Below are positions 51,824 through 59,922 of a stretch of 64,000 nt of DNA, in pieces (positions within the stretch are counted from its first letter, which is position 1; each line of letters starts with the position of its first letter). The stretch is from CAZTHM01 sp041946825. Lineage in GTDB: Bacteria; Acidobacteriota; Terriglobia; UBA7540. The DNA is taken from the NCBI GenBank assembly GCA_041946825.1, contig JBHGBD010000020.1, positions 22,040 to 86,039 of the forward strand, in the 5' to 3' direction. The position numbers were made by a program, and so were the translations under genes. The notes under the pieces were generated by a model that saw only the letters and a program-made list of their open reading frames with translations, did not search any database and was not told where the DNA came from.

Positions 51824-53542
51824 TCAACGAAACGCCGGCTCTTCGTACGTCCCGAAAACTTTGCGCAGCACGTCGCACATCTCGCCCACGGTCGCATAGG
51901 CGCGGACGCATTCGAGGATATACGGCATCAGGTTCTTATCGCTCGAAGCGGCGCTCGTGAGCGCTTCGAGCGCCGATTGAACGCGCGGATTATCGCGCCG
52001 TTTCCGCAATGACGCCAATCGCTCGCTCTGGTGGCGCGCCACGCTCTCGTCGATGGTCAGGATTTCGATGGGGCGTTTCTCTTCGCTGACGTATTCATTG
52101 ACTCCGACGATGATCTTCTCCTTGCGCTCGACAGCCTGCTGGTAGGTGTAAGCGGCGTCGTGGATTTCCTTCTGAGGATAGCCGCGCTCGATGGCGGCGA
52201 CCATGCCACCCAGGGCGTTAATCTTGTCGAAGTACTCGTAACAGGCGCGTTCGGTATCGAGCGTGAGCTTCTCGACGAAATACGAACCGGCCAGGGGGTC
52301 AACGGTATTCGCCACGCCGCTCTCATGGGCAATCACTTGCTGAGTGCGCAACGCCAGGGTCACGGCCTGCTCGGTGGGCAGCGCCCAGGCCTCGTCGAGG
52401 GAATTGGTGTGGAGGGACTGGGTTCCGCCCAAGACCGCCGCGAGCGCCTGAATCGCCGTGCGGACGACGTTGTTATAGGGCTGTTGTGCCGTGAGCGAGC
52501 AGCCGGCGGTCTGCGCGTGGAACCGGCAAAGCCAGGAGCGCGGATTCTCGGCGCCGAAGCGCTCGCGCATCATGCGCGCCCAGATTTTGCGCGCCGCGCG
52601 GTACTTGGCGATTTCCTCAAAGAGGTCGTTGTGGGCGTTGAAAAAGAAGCTGAGGCGCGGAGCGAACTCGTCCACGCTCATGCCGGCGCGCAGTACCCAC
52701 TCGACGTATTCGATCCCGTCCCGCAGCGTAAACGCCAGTTCCTGGACGGCCGTCGAGCCCGCCTCGCGAATGTGGTAGCCGCTGATGGAGATGGGATTCC
52801 AGCGCGGCACTTCGCGCGCGCCGAAGGTGATCGTGTCGACCACCAGCCGCATCGAAGGCCGAGGAGGGAAGATATACTCTTTCTGGGCAATATACTCTTT
52901 CAGAATATCGTTCTGGGTCGTCCCGGAAATCTTTTTCCAGTCGGCGCCCGACTTCTCCGCCGCCACCAGGTACATCGCCCAGATCATCGCCGCGGGGGAG
53001 TTGATCGTCATCGAGGTGGTCACCTGCTCGAGCGGCAACCCGGCAAGCAGCGTTTCCATATCTTCCAGCGAAGAAACCGCCACGCCGCACTTGCCCACTT
53101 CGCCCTCGGCGAGCGCGTGGTCGCTGTCGTAACCCATCAACGTGGGAAGATCGAAGGCGATGGAGAGTCCCGTCTGGCCCTGCTTGAGCAGATAGTGCAG
53201 CCGCTGGTTGGTCTCTTCCGGTGTGGCAAAACCGGAAAACTGCCGCATGGTCCAGAGTTTTCCGCGGTACATCGTGCGATGAATGCCGCGCGTGAAGGGA
53301 TATTCTCCCGGATCGTTCAGGTCGCGATGGTATTCAATCTCCTTGACTTCCGCGGGCGTATAGAGCCGTCTGACCGGAACTCCCGAGAGAGTCGTGAATT
53401 CTTCCTGGCGCTCGGGGGATTTCTTGAGGGCAGGATCGAGGACCTGCTCTTCCCAGCGGCGCTCGGCGGGGGAGGTTTTGCGGCCCGGGCGCCCGGAGGG
53501 GTCGGTGTCGAGGCCGATGCCGGCCTTGGAATCCTTGTTCAT
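51824..53542 (-). CDS. icmA: Isobutyryl-CoA mutase-type large subunit (annotated family: methylmalonyl-CoA mutase)
   Basis: 572 residues, TIM-barrel part of the B12 mutase family without a cobalamin domain, close to Streptomyces IcmA in length (566). Methylmalonyl-CoA mutase uses Tyr89 (RQYAGF) and Arg207 (MVRNTYIYPP) to hold the carboxylate. Here they are Phe (TMRQFSGF) and Gln (IAQKEYIFPP), the pair known from isobutyryl-CoA mutase. It should interconvert isobutyryl-CoA and butyryl-CoA. It is the first gene of the minus-strand run and has a promoter and a palindromic operator-like site upstream. Confidence 0.88.
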   Translation of the reverse strand: MNKDSKAGIGLDTDPSGRPGRKTSPAERRWEEQVLDPALKKSPERQEEFTTLSGVPVRRLYTPAEVKEIEYHRDLNDPGEYPFTRGIHRTMYRGKLWTMRQFSGFATPEETNQRLHYLLKQGQTGLSIAFDLPTLMGYDSDHALAEGEVGKCGVAVSSLEDMETLLAGLPLEQVTTSMTINSPAAMIWAMYLVAAEKSGADWKKISGTTQNDILKEYIAQKEYIFPPRPSMRLVVDTITFGAREVPRWNPISISGYHIREAGSTAVQELAFTLRDGIEYVEWVLRAGMSVDEFAPRLSFFFNAHNDLFEEIAKYRAARKIWARMMRERFGAENPRSWLCRFHAQTAGCSLTAQQPYNNVVRTAIQALAAVLGGTQSLHTNSLDEAWALPTEQAVTLALRTQQVIAHESGVANTVDPLAGSYFVEKLTLDTERACYEYFDKINALGGMVAAIERGYPQKEIHDAAYTYQQAVERKEKIIVGVNEYVSEEKRPIEILTIDESVARHQSERLASLRKRRDNPRVQSALEALTSAASSDKNLMPYILECVRAYATVGEMCDVLRKVFGTYEEPAFR

Positions 53543-53566
53543 TGTGCGAGCAGCCGCCGAGAATTC

Positions 53567-53596
53567 ATCTTAGTGTAGCCTTCCAAGCAAAGTCAA
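53567..53596 (-). promoter_or_regulatory. Sigma-70 promoter of the mutase operon
   Basis: On the minus strand TTGACT (53591-53596), 18-nt spacer, TAAGAT (53567-53572). The start would be near 53560, 18 nt before the icmA ATG. Confidence 0.55.
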
Positions 53597-53616
53597 ACTT
53601 CCATGCCGCCGGCCCT

Positions 53617-53633
53617 AACCGACCGGTCAGGTT
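53617..53633. promoter_or_regulatory. Palindromic operator-like site
   Basis: AACC-GACCGGTC-AGGTT has an 8-bp perfect palindrome with AACC/GGTT flanks. It lies 20 bp upstream of the -35 box of the mutase promoter. The form is like operators of TetR-type regulators of acyl-CoA genes, but no regulator gene is adjacent. Confidence 0.35.
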
Positions 53634-53761
53634 GCGGCAAGGCTTTCCGGGACTTGACTAGCGTTAATGGCGACTCTGGGATAGACTCGCGCCGCGATAG
53701 TTAATTGAACCACCAGGCTTTGCTTTCGGCTCGGCAACAAGCTGCCGGCCTTCCGCATTCA

Positions 53762-54562
53762 ATGCAAGATACAGAAATCGCCCAACTACTTCCGCGGCTA
53801 AGGTCCTCTCAGGCGCAGGAGGCCTGGGCGGAGTTTCTGGGCGGCTTTTCCCCGCTGATCCTCCAGGTGATTCAACTGTCTGAACGCGACGACGACAGCA
53901 TCGCGGACTGTTACCTTTTTGTGTGCGAGCAGTTAAGTCAAAAGCAATTTCGCCGGCTGACACTTTTCCGCGCCGACGGTCCGGCGAGCTTCCGAACGTG
54001 GCTGCGCGTCGTGGTGCGCAACCTGTGCCTGGACTGGCGGAGACGAGAATTCGGCCGGCACCGGATTTTCGAGTCGGTCCAGCGTCTGCCCGCCTTCGAG
54101 CGCGAAGTCTTCTCGGCCATCTTCGAGCAGAATCTGACAACGGCGGAAACGTTTCTTTTGTTGAGCTCAAAATCCCCCAGCCTCCGAGAAGAAAGGGTGG
54201 AACAAGCGGTCGAACAGATTCGCCGCTTGCTGACACCTCGGCAGTTGTGGCTTTTGCAGGCCGACCGGCCGCAATTTCAGGGAAGGGCGCCGGATTCGGA
54301 CGGCCCGGCATTGTCGCTTGATGAACGCCTCCTGGATTCGCGGCCCAGCCCTGAAACGCTGGCTGCCTGGAACCAGCAACGAGCTAGATTGGCGCGCGTC
54401 GTGGCCGACCTTCCCGCGAGTGATCGACTCCTCCTTCGCCTGCGGTACGAGGAGGATCTAACATTCGATAAGATCGCCAGAATCATGGGCTTGAAGGATG
54501 CCCAAGCCGCCGACCGGCGAATCCGCGATATTCTGGCGCGCCTGCAAGCGAGTCTGGGCTGA
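53762..54562 (+). CDS. Sigma-70 family RNA polymerase factor (ECF-like)
   Basis: 266 residues from ATG; a TTG at 53705 would add 19. Region 2 is seen at about 30-105 (DSIADCYLFVCEQL, ASFRTWLRVVVRNLCLDWRRREFG). Region 4 is at the C-terminus (VVADLPASDRLLLRLRYEEDLTFDKIARIMGLKDAQAADRRIRDIL). A ~100-residue segment between them is longer than in ordinary ECF factors. An anti-sigma gene follows. It is the natural candidate to read the motif at 54580-54610 and 58788-58818. No copy of that motif stands before this gene. Confidence 0.85.
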   Translation: MQDTEIAQLLPRLRSSQAQEAWAEFLGGFSPLILQVIQLSERDDDSIADCYLFVCEQLSQKQFRRLTLFRADGPASFRTWLRVVVRNLCLDWRRREFGRHRIFESVQRLPAFEREVFSAIFEQNLTTAETFLLLSSKSPSLREERVEQAVEQIRRLLTPRQLWLLQADRPQFQGRAPDSDGPALSLDERLLDSRPSPETLAAWNQQRARLARVVADLPASDRLLLRLRYEEDLTFDKIARIMGLKDAQAADRRIRDILARLQASLG

Positions 54563-54579
54563 GAAATCTGTCACCGGGC

Positions 54580-54610
54580 GCGGAAAAATTTCCGTCCCGT
54601 CCGTGTAAGA
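54580..54610 (+). promoter_or_regulatory. Predicted ECF-type promoter, copy 1
   Basis: GCGGAAAAAT (54580-54589), 9 nt, GTCCGTGTAAGA (54599-54610). The same two blocks with the same 9-nt gap recur at 58788-58818. The site lies 18 bp after the sigma stop and 53 bp before the anti-sigma ATG. Confidence 0.7.
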
Positions 54611-54662
54611 AGGTTGAGGAACAGAACGGCGTAAGGTGGGGACATTCACCCGAGAGGGAAGC

Positions 54663-55433
54663 ATGGCCGAAATGGATCTCAAGCGTTGGCTCCGGGCGAA
54701 AAGATTGTCGCCCGCAGTCCGGGGCTGGCGTTGCCCCGATGAAAATGACATCGCCGCCTACGTGGACGGCAAGATCCCCGCGCCGGCGAGGGAACACATG
54801 GAGCGCCACCTCGCCGGGTGCGACTATTGCCTCGGCCAGGTCGCAGCACTGCTGCGGCTGGAGGACTCACCAATGCCGGAAAGCGTTCCCCCCGCGCTGC
54901 TGGCTCGAGCCAGGGATTTCGCTTCTGCGCCGGCGTCGCCCTCGGTGTGGCCCATTGTTCGCTGGGGCGCCGTGGCAGCAGTGACTGCCTGCATCGCCGT
55001 GGTTACCACTCTTTGGTATCAACGGCAGGATCGTGACACTTTCGTTCCGCCGGTGCCTGCCATCCAATCGCCCGCTAGCCAGCCGCCGGCGACATCGACC
55101 CCGGCGCCGCTGGCGACAACGCCGCGTGAGGTTCGGACGGTCAAGCCGGCTGGTCCGTCGTTTACATTGCTCGCCCCGCGTGAAGGTGCGGCTGTTCCCG
55201 GCGGCAATTTGGATTTCCGCTGGACGCCAGCCTCCGGGAGCCTCTATTACGAAGTCCGCGTGATGACGGTGGAAGGCGATCTGGTTTGGGAAGGGCGCGC
55301 GGAAGGGAACGAAACACGGCTGCCCGGAACCGTTCAACTGGTTGCCGGCGCCAGGTATTTTGTTTCAGTTCGGGCGTTGATGCCGGATGGGAAGGCGTTG
55401 GCCTCACCGGTCGTAGGATTTACGGCTCAATAA
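54663..55433 (+). CDS. Membrane anti-sigma factor with zinc-binding motif and Ig-like periplasmic domain
   Basis: 256 residues from the ATG at 54663 (GAGAGGGAAGC upstream). The N-terminal cytoplasmic part has the zf-HC2/ZAS pattern: CPDENDIAAYVDG and HLAGCDYC (His49, Cys53, Cys56). One membrane helix follows (about 98-118). The periplasmic part has a Pro/Thr/Ala-rich linker (125-165) and an Ig-like domain (FTLLAPREGAAVPGGNLDFRWTP to the end). It should hold the upstream sigma factor at the membrane and release it on a periplasmic signal. 13 bp before the CHAT gene. Confidence 0.85.
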   Translation: MAEMDLKRWLRAKRLSPAVRGWRCPDENDIAAYVDGKIPAPAREHMERHLAGCDYCLGQVAALLRLEDSPMPESVPPALLARARDFASAPASPSVWPIVRWGAVAAVTACIAVVTTLWYQRQDRDTFVPPVPAIQSPASQPPATSTPAPLATTPREVRTVKPAGPSFTLLAPREGAAVPGGNLDFRWTPASGSLYYEVRVMTVEGDLVWEGRAEGNETRLPGTVQLVAGARYFVSVRALMPDGKALASPVVGFTAQ

Positions 55434-55446
55434 AAAGGGAATTGCC

Positions 55447-58389
55447 ATGTTCCGATGGGAGGCCGTCATCCTCCTGGCGCTCGTGTGCAGCCCCGTCCGG
55501 GCTCAGGCGCCTGCGTCCTCAGCGGCGGGCGAGGCGGTGCTGGCGCGGGCGCGCCAGCTCTACTCCGAGCAAGGCCCCCGCGTTGCCCTGCCGGAGTATG
55601 AGCGCGCCCTGGAGATGTTCCGGAAATCCGGCGACCAGCGCAACCAGGCCATCACTCTCGGATACATCGGCAACTGCCACAAACGTCTGGGCGATTTGCC
55701 CAAGGCGCTGGATTTCCTCCAACGCGCCCTAGCGCTGAAACAAAAGCTCGGCGACCGGCTGGAAGAAGGGAAGACTCTCAGCCACCTCGGGCTGGTTTAT
55801 TGGGAGCAAGGCGAGTACAAGCGTGCGACGGAAGTTCTCACCAGCAGTGTGGAGATTGCTCACGAACTCGGCGACGCCGCACTGGAGGCCGCGGCGCTCA
55901 ATAACCTGAGCTTGGTTACGGACGAGCAGGGCGACTACCACCGCTCGCTCGAACAGTATCAGCGCGCCCTAGAACTCCTGCGCGCCTCGCACAACGAAGA
56001 AGGTGAAAGCGCGGCGCTGGGCAACATCGGCGGCGTGTACCTGAACCTCGGCAATTTCCGCGAGGCGATGAATTACTACCGCCAGTCCCTGGTGATCAGC
56101 GAGCGGCTGAAACTCGTTACCGCGACGGACGACCTGGGCAACCTGGCGTTGTGCCAACTGGGAGCCGGTCAGCCGGAAGAATCGCTGGGGACCTTCGACC
56201 GAGCCCTGACGCTGGCGCGCGCGGCGGGCCTGAAGAAGGAAGAGGCCGACTGGCATCGCGGCAAGGGCGACGTGCAGTTCACGCTCGGCCGCTACGACAA
56301 GGCGCGCGAGGAATACCGCCTGGCCCTGCTGGTTTACGAGCAGGCCGGGCTGAAGCGCGAACTGGTCGAAGCGCTAAGCGCCTCCGGGAGTCTTTGTGTG
56401 CTCCTCGGTGATCTGGCGTCAAGCGAAACCAGCTACCGCCGCGCCATCGAACTCGCCCGGACGATCGGCAACGCGCGCGGCGTCACCACGAACCTCGCGG
56501 CGCTGGCCGATTTGGAGCGCCGGCGGAAGAGACTCGATCAGTCGCGGGCGCTTTATCGCGAGGCCCTCGAGCGGGCCCGCGAAATTGACGATCGCGGCCA
56601 GGTTTCGAACGTTCTTGCGCAGCTCGCGTTGGTGGACCGGGACTTGAAGCGAAACGACGATGCCGCCCGCGAGGCTTCGGAAGCCGTAAGCGTCGCGCGC
56701 CAAGCCGGGGCCCGGCTGCTCGAAGCGCAGGCGCTTTATGCGCGCGGCGAGGTTGCGCTTGCCGAGGGGCAGCATGAAGAAGCTCTGAATCAATACGCGG
56801 CTGCTGAACGCGTCGCCAGGGAAATCGGCGACCCGGAACTCGGCTGGCGCAACGCTTTCGGGCAGGGCCAGTCGCTCGAAGCTCTCGGTCGGAATGCCGA
56901 TGCCGTGGCGGCATACAGCAGCGCCGTCAAGGTCATCGAGAGTGTTCAGAGCGAACTCGCCGAGGAGCGCTTCCGCGCCGGATACCTGGAGGACAAATTC
57001 CAGGTGTATCTGGCGCTGGTCCGCCTGCTGCTGAAGCTGGGCAGGCCCGGCGACGCATTCATGTTCTCGGAGAGGCTCCGGGCGCGGAGTTATCTCGAGC
57101 TCATTAATCGTGGCTTGCCACCCATCGGCGACGAGGCGCAGCGCCGCACGGAAGCCGAATTGCGCGCCCGCATCCGCCACCTCCAACAAGTTCTCGAGCA
57201 GGAGGCCGCGAAGCCCGCCGTCGAGAGACGGGATCGAGCCGTTGAAATCTATTCTCATGAGCTGGCGGAACTGGAGCGCTCCTACCAGAACCTGCTCGAC
57301 GATTTGCGACTCACCCAGCCCGCCTACGCCGCCGTGTGCTCTCTGGAGATTCCTTCGACAGCACAGGTGCAGAGTCTCCTTGCCCCTGACACGGCGCTGC
57401 TCGAATACGTGGTGGGCTCGGAGGGCGTTACGATCTTTGTGCTCACCGGGCGTGAGCTGAAAGCCGTCGTTTCTCCGGTGCGCGCGTCCGACCTCGCCGC
57501 CAAGGTCGAACTCTTTCGCAGCCTGGCTGTCCAGCGGCGCGGCGACGACTGGCGCCCGCCGGCTGAGAGTCTGCGGCGGCTGCTAATCGAGCCGGTCGAG
57601 AAGGCGGGATGGCTGGAAGGCGTCAAGCGGCTTTACATCGTTCCGCACGGAATCCTGCACTATTTGCCTTTCGCCGCGTTGGTTCGCGCCGGCGACAAGG
57701 AGCCGCAATTCCTGGCGGATCAATATGCGCTCGCCGATCTGCCCGCCGCATCCGCGCTGGTGTACGGGAAGAGCTCCGGGGAGGCGCACCACAACCTTCT
57801 GGCGATGGCTCCGGCGCGTGCCCGGCTGCTTTACACCGAATCGGAAGCGCGCGCCATCAGCCGGTTTTTCCCTCTCCAGCCGATGGTGCTCGTGGGCCGC
57901 GAGGCCACGGAAAGCTCGTTCAAAAAGCATGCCCCAGAATACGGAATTATCCATCTGGCGAGCCACGGGTTTCTGAACAAACTGAACCCGTTGTTCTCCG
58001 GCGTGGATCTCGAACCCGACCGCAGCGACGACGGCCGCCTGCAGGTCTTTGAAATCCTTCGCATGCGCCTCAGCGCCAGCCTGGTGACCCTATCCGCTTG
58101 TGATACGGCGCTGGGGAGCGGCTACTTCGCCGACGTTCCGGCGGGTGAAGATTTTGTCGGGCTGACGCGCGCGTTCCTGTTCGCCGGCACTCCCTCGGTG
58201 CTGGCCAGCCTCTGGGAAGTCAACGACCAATCCACCGCCGAACTGATGCAGAGTTTCTACCGCCGCCTGACCCAAACCGATAAGGCGACGGCTCTGGCCA
58301 TGGCCCAGCGGGAAATGCGCCGTCGTACCGGCCGTTTTGCCCATCCGCGATTCTGGGCGGCATTTGTGCTCGTGGGCTCCATGAACTGA
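55447..58389 (+). CDS. Exported TPR-CHAT protein (caspase-like protease)
   Basis: 980 residues. A signal peptide (FRWEAVILLALVCSPVRAQ) is followed by about twelve TPR units (residues ~25-500, for example QAITLGYIGNCHKRLGDLPKALDFLQRA), a helical linker (about 500-640) and a C-terminal CHAT domain (about 680-980). The caspase-like dyad is intact: His840 in HLASHGFL and Cys885 in TLSACDTALG, with the late FLFAGTPSVLASLWEVND. CHAT domains cut proteins after activation through their TPRs. Next to a sigma/anti-sigma pair, the anti-sigma factor is a natural substrate candidate. Confidence 0.88.
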   Translation: MFRWEAVILLALVCSPVRAQAPASSAAGEAVLARARQLYSEQGPRVALPEYERALEMFRKSGDQRNQAITLGYIGNCHKRLGDLPKALDFLQRALALKQKLGDRLEEGKTLSHLGLVYWEQGEYKRATEVLTSSVEIAHELGDAALEAAALNNLSLVTDEQGDYHRSLEQYQRALELLRASHNEEGESAALGNIGGVYLNLGNFREAMNYYRQSLVISERLKLVTATDDLGNLALCQLGAGQPEESLGTFDRALTLARAAGLKKEEADWHRGKGDVQFTLGRYDKAREEYRLALLVYEQAGLKRELVEALSASGSLCVLLGDLASSETSYRRAIELARTIGNARGVTTNLAALADLERRRKRLDQSRALYREALERAREIDDRGQVSNVLAQLALVDRDLKRNDDAAREASEAVSVARQAGARLLEAQALYARGEVALAEGQHEEALNQYAAAERVAREIGDPELGWRNAFGQGQSLEALGRNADAVAAYSSAVKVIESVQSELAEERFRAGYLEDKFQVYLALVRLLLKLGRPGDAFMFSERLRARSYLELINRGLPPIGDEAQRRTEAELRARIRHLQQVLEQEAAKPAVERRDRAVEIYSHELAELERSYQNLLDDLRLTQPAYAAVCSLEIPSTAQVQSLLAPDTALLEYVVGSEGVTIFVLTGRELKAVVSPVRASDLAAKVELFRSLAVQRRGDDWRPPAESLRRLLIEPVEKAGWLEGVKRLYIVPHGILHYLPFAALVRAGDKEPQFLADQYALADLPAASALVYGKSSGEAHHNLLAMAPARARLLYTESEARAISRFFPLQPMVLVGREATESSFKKHAPEYGIIHLASHGFLNKLNPLFSGVDLEPDRSDDGRLQVFEILRMRLSASLVTLSACDTALGSGYFADVPAGEDFVGLTRAFLFAGTPSVLASLWEVNDQSTAELMQSFYRRLTQTDKATALAMAQREMRRRTGRFAHPRFWAAFVLVGSMN

Positions 58390-58457
58390 CCGAACGGTTA
58401 TCCCTCCAACGTGTCGCGGAAATGGGCGCGGCAGACCGTTGCCGACCAAATTGCCCC

Positions 58458-58486
58458 TTGACGGCTCGGCGATTTGGTAGTAAGAA
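58458..58486 (+). promoter_or_regulatory. Possible sigma-70 promoter of the 51-residue gene
   Basis: TTGACG (58458-58463), 17 nt, TAAGAA (58481-58486). The -10 is a weak match. Confidence 0.35.
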
Positions 58487-58579
58487 TGCTGTTAGCCAAG
58501 GCGTACAGACATTTTGAGGGTGTGCCCAGTCGTCGTACGGGCTGGGGAATCGGCCCCGCAAGGTTGGCTGGAGGCACAA

Positions 58580-58735
58580 ATGAAGCGGGAGAAGTCGCTC
58601 TGGATTCTGGTCATCATCGCGTTGTTGTTCCTGGTCTTCTGGAACCTGCGATCTCATGCCGCACCAATTAGCTCAGAGATTGCGCCCTCCCAACACGGGG
58701 TCATCCCCACCGGGAACGCCCAAGACTGCTCCTAG
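58580..58735 (+). CDS. Small membrane or secreted peptide, 51 residues
   Basis: GGAGG precedes the ATG at good distance. The peptide has a basic start (KREKS), a hydrophobic helix (LWILVIIALLFLVFWNL) and a polar tail of ~27 residues with a lone Cys near the end (NAQDCS). It may be an anchored small peptide or a cleaved signal-bearing peptide. No family is recognised. It sits between the CHAT gene and the second promoter motif. Confidence 0.6.
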   Translation: MKREKSLWILVIIALLFLVFWNLRSHAAPISSEIAPSQHGVIPTGNAQDCS

Positions 58736-58787
58736 AAGCCGCTATTAACCACCCTAGTAACACCCCTGAAAATAAATCCCCACAATC

Positions 58788-58818
58788 GCGGAAAAATCGA
58801 CTTCCTGTCCGTGTAAGA
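58788..58818 (+). promoter_or_regulatory. Predicted ECF-type promoter, copy 2
   Basis: GCGGAAAAAT (58788-58797), 9 nt, GTCCGTGTAAGA (58807-58818), identical in both blocks and in spacing to copy 1 at 54580. It is 73 bp before the start of the secreted Ig-like protein gene. Confidence 0.7.
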
Positions 58819-58890
58819 TAGACGAACAGGGCAAGACCGCACACACAGGGCTTTCTAAGACAGGGCGACACGCCGAAGGGAGTGGCAGTG

Positions 58891-59922
58891 ATGATTTCCA
58901 AACAGCGCATCCCGGGTTGGCTGGCTTTCTCATTGTGTGTATTGCTAGGTGGGGTTATGAGCGGCTCAGTATTACTAGCACAGGATATCGCGGTGACATC
59001 GGCCAGTCCCAACACCGCCGCACAAGGGACGATCGGCCTGGATGTGACCATCGGCGGCAGCGGTTTCAAGAAAGGCGCCAAAGCCGCGTGGTTCATCACC
59101 GGCACGACGAATCCCGGCGGAATCACCGTCAACTCCACGACCTTCGTTAACTCGAACACCCTGGTGGCCAACATCACCGTCGCCGCCGACGCCCAGACCG
59201 ATTTGAAATTCGACGTCGCCGTGACCTCCGGCGGCCGCACCGGCAAAGGCATCGAGCTCTTCTCGGTCAGCAGCAACTCAAACGGCGCAACCTGCACCAC
59301 CTACAATGTGACATCCATCTTGTACGACGCGGACAGCAACAGCGCGCCGCTCCAGTACCAGAGCGACAGCTTGGGGCCCTACGTCACGGGTAACCGCAAG
59401 GGCGACACGGTGAGCTCCGTCATCCAGGCATCGTGCAGTTGGGCCCTGGACACCACCAATTCCAAGACGCGGGGGATCGTGGTAACGCTCGCCTATCCGT
59501 TTGCGAGCAATCCCCCGCCGCCGTTCATCGGCCCGCAGGTGATCAAAGGCGTCTTCCACACCACCTGCCAGAACGATCCTGCGAGCAACGGCATGAACTT
59601 CGGCACCATGACGTTCGCGGGCCAAACGATGGTCTGCCCACTTATCCTCCCCTTCAATTACAACGGGGTTTATTACAAGCTGAGCTTGGCCCCGCAGAAG
59701 TGGCCGGGAACAAGCTACATGCAGGTAACGTGCAGCGGCGCGACGGGCGGCCAGTGTAATTCCTGGACGGTCGCGCCCGACCCTGCGACGTCGGTGCTCA
59801 ACACGGCCACGAACCAGGTCTCGGCCATTGCCGAGCTCTTCGTTACGGACTCAACCGGCACCGTGACCGGCACACCGCTGGGGACTTACCTGGTGTCGTT
59901 CAGTTTCCTGATTCATAAGTGA
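58891..59922 (+). CDS. Secreted protein with N-terminal IPT/TIG-like domain
   Basis: 343 residues from ATG 58891 (AAGGGAG 8 nt before); GTG 58882 is an alternative. A signal peptide (residues ~10-30) ends at VLLAQ. Residues ~33-125 resemble an IPT/TIG Ig-like domain (ITSASPNTAAQGTIGLDVTIGG-type with GSGF). The remaining ~220 residues are beta-rich with several Cys, rich in Thr, Asn, Ser and Gly. No catalytic motif is seen. Preceded by the same motif as the anti-sigma gene, so it is likely a target of the sigma factor. Confidence 0.75.
   Translation: MISKQRIPGWLAFSLCVLLGGVMSGSVLLAQDIAVTSASPNTAAQGTIGLDVTIGGSGFKKGAKAAWFITGTTNPGGITVNSTTFVNSNTLVANITVAADAQTDLKFDVAVTSGGRTGKGIELFSVSSNSNGATCTTYNVTSILYDADSNSAPLQYQSDSLGPYVTGNRKGDTVSSVIQASCSWALDTTNSKTRGIVVTLAYPFASNPPPPFIGPQVIKGVFHTTCQNDPASNGMNFGTMTFAGQTMVCPLILPFNYNGVYYKLSLAPQKWPGTSYMQVTCSGATGGQCNSWTVAPDPATSVLNTATNQVSAIAELFVTDSTGTVTGTPLGTYLVSFSFLIHK

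Noticed and set aside
52031..53578. 515-residue plus-strand frame opposite icmA
   Set aside because: Shadow of the mutase gene: it mirrors the codon structure of the opposite strand and lacks any domain pattern.
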